Program-made: the position numbers and the translations under genes | The notes under the pieces: generated by a model | The model's input: the letters and a program-made list of their open reading frames with translations, nothing else | Database searches by the model: none | Told to the model about the DNA's origin: nothing | Shown: one piece after another, positions 15,249-24,379 of the stretch | Layout of the letters: each line of letters opens with the position of its first letter | Numbering within the stretch: position 1 is the first letter of the stretch | Assembly: GCF_036962705.1 (NCBI RefSeq) | Contig: NZ_JBALOQ010000009.1 | Coordinates: 62,001 to 126,000 of the forward strand | DNA from: Ferdinandcohnia sp036962705 | GTDB taxonomy: Bacteria > Bacillota > Bacilli > Bacillales > Bacillaceae_L | Length of the DNA: 64,000 nucleotides | Reading direction: 5' to 3'

Positions 15249-17762
15249 ATGCTTGGAATTTTAAACAAAGTTTTTGATCCAAACAAACGCACAATCAAGC
15301 GCTTGGAATCACTTGCCGATAAAATTGAGGCACTCCATCCTGACATGGAGAAGCTTTCTGATGAGGCCCTTCGCAGCAAAACCGAAGAGTTCAAGGAGCG
15401 ATATCAAAAAGGTGAAAAACTCGAGGATATACTAGTTGAAGCTTTCGCTGTTGTTCGTGAAGGTGCAAAGCGTGTCTTGGGTCTTCACCCATACCGAGTG
15501 CAGCTCATGGGGGGTATTTCCCTACATGAAGGAAATATTTCTGAGATGAAGACAGGGGAAGGTAAAACATTAACCTCCACGATGCCTGTTTATTTAAATG
15601 CGATCACTGGTAAAGGCGTTCACGTTGTTACTGTCAACGAATACCTGGCTAGCCGTGATGCGCACGAGATGGGCCAGCTTTATGAATTTTTAGGTCTAAC
15701 AGTTGGATTGAATTTAAATTCAATGTCTCGTGATGAAAAAATTGAAGCATACCGCGCTGATATTACGTACGGTACGAACAACGAATTTGGCTTCGACTAT
15801 CTTCGTGATAACATGGTCCTTTATAAGGAACAAATGGTGCAGCGTCCTCTTTATTTTGCCGTGATTGACGAGGTTGACTCGATTTTAATTGATGAGGCGC
15901 GTACGCCGCTGATTATTTCTGGTTCCGCTCAGAAATCGACTTCACTTTACGTGCAAGCAAACGGATTTGTGACCACTCTTAAAAAAGAAGAAGATTACAC
16001 CTATGATGAAAAAACGAAGAGTGTTCAGCTTACTGAAGAGGGGATTTCAAAGGCTGAAAGAGTGTTCGGCATTGAAAACCTGTTTGATATGGCAAACGTA
16101 GCCTTGATTCACCATATCAACCAAGCGTTAAAAGCGAATGCAAGTATGCATCGTGACATTGACTATGTGGTTGAAGAGGATCAAATCGTCATTGTTGACC
16201 AATTCACCGGACGTCTGATGAAGGGACGTCGTTATAGTGAAGGCCTCCACCAAGCGATTGAGGCAAAGGAAGGCGTCGAAATTCAAAACGAAAGTATGAC
16301 GCTTGCGACGATTACGTTCCAAAACTATTTCCGTATGTATGAGAAGCTTTCAGGTATGACCGGTACGGCCAAGACAGAGGAAGAGGAATTCCGCAACATT
16401 TACAATATGAACGTTGTTGTGATTCCAACGAATCGTCAGATTGCCCGTGATGACCGTCCTGATTTAATTTATAAGTCCATCGAAGGCAAGTTCCGCGCGG
16501 TTGCTGAGGATATCGCTGAGCGACATGCAAAGGGACAACCTGTCCTAGTTGGTACGGTTGCGATTGAAACGTCTGAAATTATTTCGAAGTTTTTATTGAA
16601 AAAAGGCGTGAAACATAATGTCTTGAACGCGAAGAACCATGCGCGCGAGGCTGAGATTATTGAGAATGCAGGGGAACAGGGTGCGGTAACGATCGCGACA
16701 AACATGGCTGGTCGTGGTACCGACATCAAGCTTGGCCAAGGTATAAAGGAGCTTGGCGGTCTTGCCGTTATTGGTACTGAGCGTCATGAGAGCCGTCGTA
16801 TCGATAATCAGCTTCGTGGACGTTCTGGTCGTCAAGGGGACCCTGGTGTAACACAGTTCTATCTATCTATGGAAGATGAACTTATGCGCCGTTTCGGATC
16901 TGACAATATGAAAAATATGATGGAGCGTCTTGGCATGGATGATACCCAGCCAATCCAAAGTAAAATGGTCTCAAGAGCGGTTGAGTCTGCGCAAAAACGC
17001 GTTGAGGGCAATAACTTTGATGCTCGTAAACAGCTTTTACAATATGACGATGTACTTCGTCAGCAACGTGAGGTTATTTATAAACAGCGTTTCGAAGTTC
17101 TTGATTCCGAGAATCTTCGTGAAGTTGTTGAGAATATGATTAAGTCTTCCCTAGACCGAGTTGTTCAGGCACAAACTCCAAAAGATGAGGTGGAGGAAGA
17201 CTGGAACTACAAAGGAATCATTGATTATGTCAATGCGAACCTTTTAAATGAAGGCGATGTATCGGAGAACGACCTTCGAGGAAAAGAGCCAGAGGAAATG
17301 TCTGAGCTCATTTATGCAAAGGTTAAAGAGCGCTATGATGAAAAAGAATCGCAAATTGAGCCAGAACAAATGCGTGAATTTGAACGTGTTGTTGTACTTC
17401 GCTCTGTTGATAGTAAGTGGATGGACCATATCGACCAAATGGATCAGCTTCGTCAAGGGATTCATTTACGTGCATACGGTCAAACTGACCCACTTCGCGA
17501 ATACAATTTCGAAGGCTTTGCGATGTTTGAAAGCATGGTTGCTTCCATCGAGGACGATGTCGCGAAGTTTGTGATGAAGGCACAAATCCGCAACAATCTT
17601 CAACGTGAAGAAGTGGCGAAGGGCCAAGCCGTTCAACCAAAAGAAGGCGGCGAAGAAGAAAAGCCAAAGAAACGCCCAGTTCAAAAATCCGTTGACATCG
17701 GCCGTAACGACCCTTGTTATTGCGGTAGCGGTAAAAAGTTTAAGAACTGTCACGGGAAATAA
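15249..17762 (+). CDS. secA: Preprotein translocase ATPase SecA
   Basis: The protein has 837 residues, the usual length for Bacillus SecA. It starts MLGILNKVFDPNKRTIKRLE; a neighbouring ATG at 15246 is an alternative. Nucleotide-binding domain 1 has Walker A MKTGEGKT (about 102) and Walker B VIDEVDSILIDEARTPL. The preprotein-crosslinking and helical scaffold regions follow, and NBD2 includes TIATNMAGRGTDIKL and RIDNQLRGRSGRQGD. The C-terminus ends with the zinc-binding CYCGSGKKFKNCHGK. SecA drives Sec-dependent export through SecYEG. Confidence 0.98.
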   Translation: MLGILNKVFDPNKRTIKRLESLADKIEALHPDMEKLSDEALRSKTEEFKERYQKGEKLEDILVEAFAVVREGAKRVLGLHPYRVQLMGGISLHEGNISEMKTGEGKTLTSTMPVYLNAITGKGVHVVTVNEYLASRDAHEMGQLYEFLGLTVGLNLNSMSRDEKIEAYRADITYGTNNEFGFDYLRDNMVLYKEQMVQRPLYFAVIDEVDSILIDEARTPLIISGSAQKSTSLYVQANGFVTTLKKEEDYTYDEKTKSVQLTEEGISKAERVFGIENLFDMANVALIHHINQALKANASMHRDIDYVVEEDQIVIVDQFTGRLMKGRRYSEGLHQAIEAKEGVEIQNESMTLATITFQNYFRMYEKLSGMTGTAKTEEEEFRNIYNMNVVVIPTNRQIARDDRPDLIYKSIEGKFRAVAEDIAERHAKGQPVLVGTVAIETSEIISKFLLKKGVKHNVLNAKNHAREAEIIENAGEQGAVTIATNMAGRGTDIKLGQGIKELGGLAVIGTERHESRRIDNQLRGRSGRQGDPGVTQFYLSMEDELMRRFGSDNMKNMMERLGMDDTQPIQSKMVSRAVESAQKRVEGNNFDARKQLLQYDDVLRQQREVIYKQRFEVLDSENLREVVENMIKSSLDRVVQAQTPKDEVEEDWNYKGIIDYVNANLLNEGDVSENDLRGKEPEEMSELIYAKVKERYDEKESQIEPEQMREFERVVVLRSVDSKWMDHIDQMDQLRQGIHLRAYGQTDPLREYNFEGFAMFESMVASIEDDVAKFVMKAQIRNNLQREEVAKGQAVQPKEGGEEEKPKKRPVQKSVDIGRNDPCYCGSGKKFKNCHGK

Positions 17763-17790
17763 TGGGACAAAGGGACGCGTCCCTTAACCC
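17762..17790. repeat. Short GGGAC repeat after secA
   Basis: TGGGACAAAGGGACGCGTCCC follows the secA stop directly and shares the GGGAC/GTCCC palindromic core seen elsewhere in the window. A stem AGGTGAGAGG...CTCTCACCTTTTCC at about 17808-17836 follows and could be the secA terminator. Confidence 0.5.
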
Positions 17791-17931
17791 AGATTATAAC
17801 TTTTGGATAGGTGAGAGGTGAGCTCTCACCTTTTCCTTCGAAAAAAACGGGACTAATCCTGAAAAAATGAGTAAGATAATGAAGATGGATTCATGATATA
17901 AGATAAATAACCACACCTTGGAGGAAATTTT

Positions 17932-19033
17932 ATGGAATTAGTAGATATTAAGCACGAACTTGACAAAATGGCTAAGAAATTAGCGGGCTTCAGGGGGTCT
18001 CTTTGACTTAGAGGCCAAACAAGCGCGCATCACAGAGCTTGATGAAATGATGTCAATGCCTGACTTCTGGAATGACCAGAATGCAGCACAAACCGTCATA
18101 AATGAAGCAAATGCATTAAAGGATCAAGTAGTTGAATTTACGAATCTCAATGATTCTTATGAAAATCTAGAGCTCACCTATCAGCTTGTGAAGGAAGAGC
18201 CAGATCCAGATTTACAATCAGAGCTTGATGAGGAAATTCAAGAGCTATCTAAGAGCTTAAGCGATTTTGAGCTACAGTTACTATTAAGCGAACCTTATGA
18301 TAAAAATAATGCCATTCTAGAGCTTCACCCAGGTGCGGGCGGTACGGAATCACAGGACTGGGGCTCCTTGCTTCTTCGGATGTACACTCGTTGGGGCGAG
18401 AAGAAAGGCTTCAAGGTTGAAACACTTGACTATCTTCCAGGGGATGAAGCCGGGATTAAGAGTGTAACCCTTCTAATCAAAGGTCACAATGCATACGGCT
18501 ACTTGAAGGCTGAAAAAGGAGTGCACCGCTTGGTGAGGATTTCACCGTTCGACTCATCAGGTCGTCGACACACTTCATTCGTGTCTTGTGAGATTATGCC
18601 GGAGTTTAATGATGACATCGAAATTGATATTCGCAGTGAAGATTTAAAAATTGATACGTATCGCGCAAGTGGAGCGGGTGGTCAGCACATTAACACCACT
18701 GATTCAGCCGTTCGTATCACACACACACCAACGAATACTGTTGTAACGTGTCAAACCGAGCGTTCCCAAATCAAAAACCGCGAACAAGCAATGAAAATGT
18801 TAAAGTCGAAATTATACCAGCTTGAAATTGAAAAACAACAAGCTGAATTAGACGAAATCCGCGGCGAACAAAAAGAAATCGGCTGGGGTAGCCAAATCCG
18901 CTCCTACGTCTTCCACCCATATTCTATGGTCAAAGACCACCGCACGAATGTAGAGGTCGGTAACACGGGAAGCGTCATGGATGGCGACATTGATATGTTT
19001 ATTGATGCATATTTACGTTCGAAGTTAAATTAA
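17932..19033 (+). CDS. prfB: Peptide chain release factor 2, with programmed +1 frameshift
   Basis: The start ATG (17932) has GGAGG 8 bp upstream. After 24 codons the frame reads AGG-GGG-TCT-CTT-TGA (TGA at 18004-18006), the classic RF2 autoregulatory site with an internal Shine-Dalgarno-like AGGGGG. A +1 shift at CTT continues as GAC-TTA to the stop at 19033, giving about 366 residues. RF2 features are seen: the anticodon-mimic SPF in ISPFDSSGRRHTSF and the catalytic GAGGQHIN loop. RF2 reads UGA and UAA, so low RF2 favours frameshifting past its own UGA. The first 24 codons are easily missed because they are in another frame. Confidence 0.97.
18001..18006 (+). promoter_or_regulatory. prfB programmed frameshift site
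   Basis: CTT TGA C preceded by AGGGGGT three bases upstream. This is the conserved slip site at which CTT-tRNA shifts to UUU when UGA is decoded slowly. Confidence 0.97.
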
Positions 19034-19041
19034 TGTTTTTT

Positions 19042-19070
19042 GATGGGCAGCCGTGGGGCTGTCTTTTTTG
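19042..19070 (+). terminator. Terminator after prfB
   Basis: GGGCAGCC / GGGCTGTC stem (19045-19063) followed by TTTTTTG. Confidence 0.88.
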
Positions 19071-19090
19071 ATATGTGGAAAGAGTAAACA

Positions 19091-19198
19091 GCCAAAAAAG
19101 TAAATTTTCAGCCATAAATGAAAATTATTGGCCATAAGGAGTGGCTAACGGCTATAAATTAGATTTATTAGCCATAAACAGTTAACCCGCCAAAAATT
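19091..19198. repeat. Fixed-period array A: GCCATAAA every 20 bp
   Basis: The word GCCAAAAA, GCCATAAA, GCCATAAG, GCTATAAA, GCCATAAA starts at 19091, 19111, 19131, 19151 and 19171, exactly 20 bp apart; a further GCCAAAAA starts at 19189. The 12-bp spacers differ. Twenty is not a multiple of three, so a peptide repeat is unlikely. Confidence 0.8.
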
Positions 19199-19396
19199 AT
19201 TGTATGATTTGAATATACTAATCAAGATATCACTTGATATAGAGTAAATATCCTTTTTTGTATTTTGCAAATAATATAAAATGGAGGTGTAGTAAAAAAG
19301 TCTGAATAAAATGAAAGGAAAAAAACTAAATTTTGTTTCCGTTTGAAGGTGTTGCTTCAAGTCACAATCAAAAAAGAAAATGAGGGGGAATGTGTG
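19199..19396 (+). promoter_or_regulatory. Leader of the ECF transporter operon
   Basis: ATCAAG (19221-19226) and CTTGAT (19233-19238) form an operator-like inverted repeat. The rest is AT-rich. No known riboswitch pattern was recognised, so the transporter's ligand is not revealed. Confidence 0.35.
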
Positions 19397-19999
19397 ATGA
19401 GTAAGAAAAGTATGTGGTCATTAAAGTTGTCTACAGCGGCGATTGCCCTAATTCCAGCGGCAATCGGCATCAATTACCTAGGGAAATTATTTGCAGGGTT
19501 ACTAAAATTACCGCTATGGCTAGATTCCATTGGCACTGTACTAGCAAGTATGCTTGCAGGACCTATTATAGGCGCACTTTCTGGAATTATTAATAACGTA
19601 ATATATGGCGTCACAGTAGATCCAATTTCAACTGTTTATGCAGTTACAAGTGGGGCAATTGGGTTAGTGGTTGGGATAATGGCTTATAAAGGCTGGCTAA
19701 AAAATTTGAAGACTGTCATTGTCGTCGGTTTAGTGGTTGGACTTATTGCTGCCGTCATTTCCACTCCGTTAAACGTGATTTTCTGGGGAGGACAAACAGG
19801 GAATGTGTGGGGAGATGCATTCTATGCGTACCTAGTGTCGAATGATTTTCCTGTTTGGTTAGCATCATTTGGCGATAGTATCGTTGTAGATGTTCCGGAT
19901 AAAGTAGCAACGGTTATAATCAGTTATTTCATTTTTAAAGGATTGCCAAAGAACTTAATCTCTATTTTCCGTGGCAAAGATAAAATTGAAGAATTATAG
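19397..19999 (+). CDS. ECF transporter substrate-binding S component
   Basis: The protein has 200 residues. ATG at 19397 is chosen because GAGGGGG lies 10 bp upstream; in-frame starts further up lack a site. There are about six hydrophobic helices. The segment GKLFAGLLKLPLWLDSIGTVLASMLAGPIIGALSGIINNVI, with its D-S-I-G-T and glycine-rich loop, is typical of ECF S components of the YkoE/ThiW-like general type. The S component captures the substrate and docks on the T/A/A' module encoded by the next three genes. Substrate cannot be stated. Confidence 0.8.
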   Translation: MSKKSMWSLKLSTAAIALIPAAIGINYLGKLFAGLLKLPLWLDSIGTVLASMLAGPIIGALSGIINNVIYGVTVDPISTVYAVTSGAIGLVVGIMAYKGWLKNLKTVIVVGLVVGLIAAVISTPLNVIFWGGQTGNVWGDAFYAYLVSNDFPVWLASFGDSIVVDVPDKVATVIISYFIFKGLPKNLISIFRGKDKIEEL

Positions 20000-20011
20000 G
20001 GGCTGGCTTAC

Positions 20012-20782
20012 ATGAGTACGATGACACTTTACGTAGACAGAAAATCCTTCATCCATGACAAAATAGCCCCATTAACAAAACTATTGTATGTGATGGTGAG
20101 TATTGCCATCACATACATCTATCCAAATTTACCATTTGTATTATCTGTCGCATTTTTTAGTGGGATCGTACTAGTGGTAGGAAAAGTGTTCCGTAAAATC
20201 ATTCCAATCTTGGCGCTTAGTATGTTACTAATCATTTCTATTATTATTGTTCAAGGATTTTTTCATCCTGAAAACGAGACGGTGCTTTTTTCGATTGGAA
20301 TTCTTACCTTTTATAAAGAAGGGCTAAGTTATGCGGCACTCTTAACGCTCCGTGTCATGAATATGATTATGGCGTTTGGAATATTAATTTTGACAACCAA
20401 ACACGATGAATTAGTAGAGGCTATTATTAAAAAAGGTTTATCGCCTAAAATAGGTTATGTCCTACTTTCTGTATTACAACTTATTCCACAAATGCGGGCA
20501 ACGATGGGAAAAATAACAGATGCTCAAGCAGCAAGAGGGTTGGAAACGAAAGGAAATCTTCGTGTGCGTATGAAGGCATTTTTTCCATTAATCGTCCCAG
20601 TCGTGTTAAATTCGTTAAATAATACACGTGAGCGTGCAATTGCGCTAGAGGTAAGAGGATTTAACACCGGAATTAAAAAGACCTTTTTAAATGTTGCTAA
20701 GGAATACCACCATCAGAGGCTCATCCAATTAATACTATGGGTAGCACTCATTGCAACGATTGTTTGGAGGATACTATCATGA
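20012..20782 (+). CDS. ecfT: ECF transporter transmembrane T component
   Basis: The protein has 256 residues, with about five membrane helices in the N-terminal 130 and again at the end. The C-terminal cytoplasmic part has the coupling-helix motif DAQAARGLETKG and a second A-R-G-like LEVRGFNTG, which contact the two ATPases. It lies 12 bp after the S component, and its TGA overlaps the next ATG (ATGA), so translation is coupled. Confidence 0.9.
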   Translation: MSTMTLYVDRKSFIHDKIAPLTKLLYVMVSIAITYIYPNLPFVLSVAFFSGIVLVVGKVFRKIIPILALSMLLIISIIIVQGFFHPENETVLFSIGILTFYKEGLSYAALLTLRVMNMIMAFGILILTTKHDELVEAIIKKGLSPKIGYVLLSVLQLIPQMRATMGKITDAQAARGLETKGNLRVRMKAFFPLIVPVVLNSLNNTRERAIALEVRGFNTGIKKTFLNVAKEYHHQRLIQLILWVALIATIVWRILS

Positions 20783-21621
20783 GCATCATTCAAGTTGAAG
20801 GTTTAAAATATAAATATCCAGATACCGAAAAATTAGCCTTACATGATATTTCCTTCGAAGTTGAAGAGGGCGAATTCATCGGAATAGCGGGCAGAAATAC
20901 AGCTGGAAAATCTACTCTATGCTTTGCGTTATCTGGACTCGTCCCTCATTTTTTCAACGGAGGGTATGGGGGAAAAGTGATTGTTGATGGTCTAGAAATA
21001 AGAAAGCATGAAGTTGGGGAGATTTCCACCCATGTTGGTTTAGTATTTGAAAATCCATTTTCGCAGATGACCGGCTCCAAATATACCGTTTTTGAGGAAA
21101 TTGCTTTTGGTTTAGAAAATATTGGTCTGGAAAGAAAACAGATTATCGATAGAGTGGAAGAAAGCTTACGATTATTAGATATTACAACGATAAAGGATAA
21201 AAATCCATTTGACCTCTCTGGAGGGCAAATGCAACGGGTGGCGATTGCTAGTGTTATCGCAATGAAACCTAGAATATTAATATTGGATGAGCCGACCTCT
21301 CAGCTAGATCCACAGGGTTCTGAGGAGGTTTTTAAGGTAGTCGAAAAACTAGCCAAAGAAGGAATCACCATTATTATGGCAGAACATAAAATGGACAAGA
21401 TGGCAAATTATGCAGACCGAATTTTACTTATGGACGATGGTCAGATTGTTGATTTTGATGTTCCTGGAAAAGTATTTTCAAGGGGTGATTTACGAGAGCA
21501 TGGGATTGAAGCTCCTGCAGCAACAAGAATTAGTAAGGCATTAGGAATAAAGAATAAAAATACAGGATATTTTCCTGTTACGATTAAAGAATTAGCTACG
21601 GAAATTGGTGGTAAGGTATGA
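20779..21621 (+). CDS. ECF transporter ATPase, first copy (EcfA-type)
   Basis: The protein has 280 residues. The ATG at 20779 has GGAGG 8 bp upstream and overlaps the EcfT stop. Walker A reads AGRNTAGKST, an uncommon variant of GxNGxGKST with T-A in place of G-S/A. The Q-loop is in VFENPFSQMTG, the signature is LSGGQMQRVAIA and Walker B is ILILDEPTSQLDP. The H-loop is IIMAEHKMD. It probably pairs with the following ATPase as a heterodimer. Confidence 0.9.
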   Translation: MSIIQVEGLKYKYPDTEKLALHDISFEVEEGEFIGIAGRNTAGKSTLCFALSGLVPHFFNGGYGGKVIVDGLEIRKHEVGEISTHVGLVFENPFSQMTGSKYTVFEEIAFGLENIGLERKQIIDRVEESLRLLDITTIKDKNPFDLSGGQMQRVAIASVIAMKPRILILDEPTSQLDPQGSEEVFKVVEKLAKEGITIIMAEHKMDKMANYADRILLMDDGQIVDFDVPGKVFSRGDLREHGIEAPAATRISKALGIKNKNTGYFPVTIKELATEIGGKV

Positions 21622-22427
21622 GCCGATTAGAAATTAACAAATTGCATTTTTCCTATACACCCGAGGTTGAAGTATTAAAAGGGATAGATTTACGAATAGA
21701 TGGGGAAACAACGGCGATTGTTGGGCAAAACGGAGCTGGAAAATCTACCTTTGTTAAATTATTGAAGGGTTTGCTTTATCCAACAGAGGGAGAAATTCTA
21801 TTCAATGGTAATAACACCAAGGATTATTCAGCAGCTCAGCTTGCAAAAGATATTGGCATGGTTTTTCAAAATCCTAACGATCAAATTTTTAAAAATACCG
21901 TGATTAGTGAGGTCATGTTTGGCCCATTGAATATTGGTTATAGCGAAGAAGAGGCGAAGGAAAAAGCGATTCAAATGCTGGAAAAGGTAAATCTTGTGGA
22001 GCATATGGAAACGAATCCATACGATTTAAGTTTATCCGAGCGAAAAATGATTGCCATTGCCTCGATCCTAGCGATGGATACGGATATTGTGATTTTTGAT
22101 GAGCCAACGATGGGGCAAGATTTTGCGGGAAGAGAGAAATTAAAGGAAATCATTTATGAACTTCGTGATCAAGGTAGACTAGTCATTTGTATCCTTCACG
22201 ATATGGATTTCGCTGCAGAAGTATTTGACCGAACGATTGTCTTCAATCAAGGTAAGATCTTAATGGATGGATCTAGTCATGAAGTATTTACACATAAAGA
22301 AAAACTAAAGCAAGCCTATCTTGAGCAACCACATATCGCCCAAATCGCCGATGAACTTGGGTTAGAAGGAAGTTATTTGACAGATGAGCAGCTGATTAAA
22401 GCATTGAGGAAGAGGATGGAAGCATAG
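21618..22427 (+). CDS. ECF transporter ATPase, second copy, degenerate signature
   Basis: The protein has 269 residues and overlaps the previous gene by ATGA. Walker A is VGQNGAGKST, the Q-loop VFQNPNDQIFK, Walker B IVIFDEPTMGQD and the H-loop CILHDMD. The ABC signature reads LSLSERKMIAIA instead of LSGGQ. In a heterodimer this would weaken the ATP site formed with the partner's Walker A, leaving one main catalytic site. Together the four genes form a complete ECF importer. Confidence 0.88.
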   Translation: MSRLEINKLHFSYTPEVEVLKGIDLRIDGETTAIVGQNGAGKSTFVKLLKGLLYPTEGEILFNGNNTKDYSAAQLAKDIGMVFQNPNDQIFKNTVISEVMFGPLNIGYSEEEAKEKAIQMLEKVNLVEHMETNPYDLSLSERKMIAIASILAMDTDIVIFDEPTMGQDFAGREKLKEIIYELRDQGRLVICILHDMDFAAEVFDRTIVFNQGKILMDGSSHEVFTHKEKLKQAYLEQPHIAQIADELGLEGSYLTDEQLIKALRKRMEA

Positions 22428-22676
22428 GGGATACCTGTGCTTTCTTTTGTTGGTGATGACAGTCTCCCTTTGTGTATTTCAATAGAACTCCAAATCATCT
22501 GTTCGACTACACTCCCAATCCAAACAAACGCTTGTTTGAATCCTCAACCACTTACCTACCTTAGCCCAAGCCACTAAACAAATTTTGATTGAACCCAAAT
22601 TCATAAACATATCTATGTTCAATTCTATGAAAAAAATGTAAAATAGAGGGAGATATCTAAATTGGAGGACATCCTT
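22428..22676. other. Intergenic stretch before the chemoreceptor gene
   Basis: A single inverted repeat CAAACAA-ACGC-TTGTTTG lies at about 22523-22539. No T-run follows. No sigma-D promoter pattern was found upstream of the receptor gene. Confidence 0.4.
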
Positions 22677-24173
22677 ATGAATGAAAAGATTTTAACAATT
22701 GAAGAGCTAAAACGAGAGGATCTCATACGAAAAAACAAATTAGTCGGCCTTGTTTCATTTATTTCTGTCATTCTAGCAATTATTGTTGAAATTTCGATCG
22801 GGCAACCGCTTCAAATGATTCTCACGATCGGTATTGGCGGAGCGATTTTCCTATCAATCTTACACGTACTGATTTATAGGACTCTATTTTTAACGCAAAC
22901 GCCATATTTTTCAGTAATAGGAATTTCGGTGGTTCTGTTTGTCATAATGACTAGCTCGCAATCAGCGCCAATCATCCTTTTACCTTTATACCTACTGACA
23001 ACAGTCGCAATTTACAATACGCGAAAAACACTTTTCTTTGGTGTGACTTGTGCCATTTTGATAACAGTCCTATTTTTCGTGACAAAGGGGCAGGAATTTG
23101 GCTATACCCCCAAGGAACTTGTCATCTTCTATTTAATCTTTACGGTTATCATCGCTACTCTATTTTTCCAGAGCTTTGTAACTGGACGACTCACTCAAGA
23201 TATTCAAGCTACCCAGGAACAAACGGAGCTTCTTTTACAAATGAGAAAACAGCATGCGGCACAGCTCGAAGCAAGCTCACAAACGATCAGTGAGAACATT
23301 ACAAACATCCGTCGCCAAGGCGAGGATCAAATGCATACCTTCAATGAGATGACCATCGCGGTTACAGAAATCTCATCTGGTATGAATACACAAAACGAAT
23401 CAGCGGGAACAATTACTGAATCCATTGAGGATCTCAATCGGGTTGTTCAGGAGCTTGTAAAAGGTCTAAACCACATTAGCATTCAAACAGATAATGCGAA
23501 TCAAGCGGCTGACAACGGAAATGAAACTATTGACCTTTTACTCACAAAAATCACAGACTTCCAGGCATCCGTAACATCGATGTCTGAAACAATGAATCTA
23601 CTAGTTGAAAAAATTAATGAGACAAATGGATTCACCGACCGTATTCAGGAAATCGCATCACAAACGAATTTACTTGCTTTGAATGCTTCAATCGAAGCGG
23701 CTCGTGCAGGTGAAAGTGGGAAAGGCTTTGCTGTCGTTGCGTCCGAAATACGGAAGCTTTCTGAGGTGACGTCAAACACAGCGAACCTCATCGCCGAAAA
23801 TCTAAAAGAAGTAAATAAAAGCACCACATTAACACAAAAACAGATGACAGAAAACGCTGAAAAGATGGACGAGAGTGTCAAGCTTACAAATGATACAAAA
23901 GGTGTCTTCACTGTAATCGACGACACGGTTTCCGAGTTGAACGAGGCGGTAAAGCATTTTGAAAAAATTACGAATGAAATCGGGAAATCAACTGTTTCCA
24001 TCGAAACCTCTGTCAGTGAATTTGCGGCCATCATTGAAGAAACAACAGCATCACTTGAGGAAATCACAGCATCTATCGAAAGCCAAAACGGCCAAATGCA
24101 GCACCTCGTCTCCTACGTTCAAAACACAGACGATGCCACTGCAGAACTGATGGAGATTTTTAAAGAAAAATAA
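22677..24173 (+). CDS. Methyl-accepting chemotaxis protein without a visible HAMP domain
   Basis: The protein has 498 residues. ATG at 22677 follows GGAGG by 8 bp. Residues about 20-175 hold about six hydrophobic helices with no large extracellular loop, so sensing may be within or at the membrane. From about 185 the protein is a long coiled coil with the signalling hairpin AARAGESGKGFAVVASEIRKL and the MCP tail typical of receptors that contact CheA and CheW. The segment between the last helix and the coiled coil is short and I see no HAMP motif. Ligand unknown. Confidence 0.9.
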   Translation: MNEKILTIEELKREDLIRKNKLVGLVSFISVILAIIVEISIGQPLQMILTIGIGGAIFLSILHVLIYRTLFLTQTPYFSVIGISVVLFVIMTSSQSAPIILLPLYLLTTVAIYNTRKTLFFGVTCAILITVLFFVTKGQEFGYTPKELVIFYLIFTVIIATLFFQSFVTGRLTQDIQATQEQTELLLQMRKQHAAQLEASSQTISENITNIRRQGEDQMHTFNEMTIAVTEISSGMNTQNESAGTITESIEDLNRVVQELVKGLNHISIQTDNANQAADNGNETIDLLLTKITDFQASVTSMSETMNLLVEKINETNGFTDRIQEIASQTNLLALNASIEAARAGESGKGFAVVASEIRKLSEVTSNTANLIAENLKEVNKSTTLTQKQMTENAEKMDESVKLTNDTKGVFTVIDDTVSELNEAVKHFEKITNEIGKSTVSIETSVSEFAAIIEETTASLEEITASIESQNGQMQHLVSYVQNTDDATAELMEIFKEK

Positions 24174-24221
24174 GAGCATAAATCCTAAAAAATGAAGCTA
24201 TACTATAAAAGCGCATAATAG

Positions 24222-24258
24222 AAGGGGAGTAGCCTGTAATTAGGTTACTCCTCTTTTA
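24222..24258 (+). terminator. Terminator after the chemoreceptor gene
   Basis: GGGGAGTAGCCT / AGGTTACTCCTC stem with an AT loop, followed by TTTTATT. Confidence 0.85.
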
Positions 24259-24302
24259 TTCTTTATAGCATACATCTTTTTCACGACTAAAATAATATTT
24301 TG

Positions 24303-24342
24303 TTTACTAAAATTGTTTACTTTAAGGCAATTCATGTATACT
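24303..24342 (+). promoter_or_regulatory. Promoter of the first LacI-type gene with overlapping operators
   Basis: TTGTTT (24313-24318), 18 bp, TATACT (24337-24342) form a plausible sigma-A promoter. TTTACTAAA (24303-24311) and TTTACTTTA (24316-24324) overlap the -35 box. The same word recurs at the transporter and galK promoters, so autoregulation is likely. Confidence 0.55.
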
Positions 24343-24379
24343 ATATAGGTAGAAGGAAGACAGAAGGGATGAGAAAGGT

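Noticed and set aside
18047..19033. prfB starting at the ATG at 18047
   Set aside because: The upstream 24 codons with GGAGG and the AGGGGGTCTCTTTGA frameshift site make 17932 the true start.
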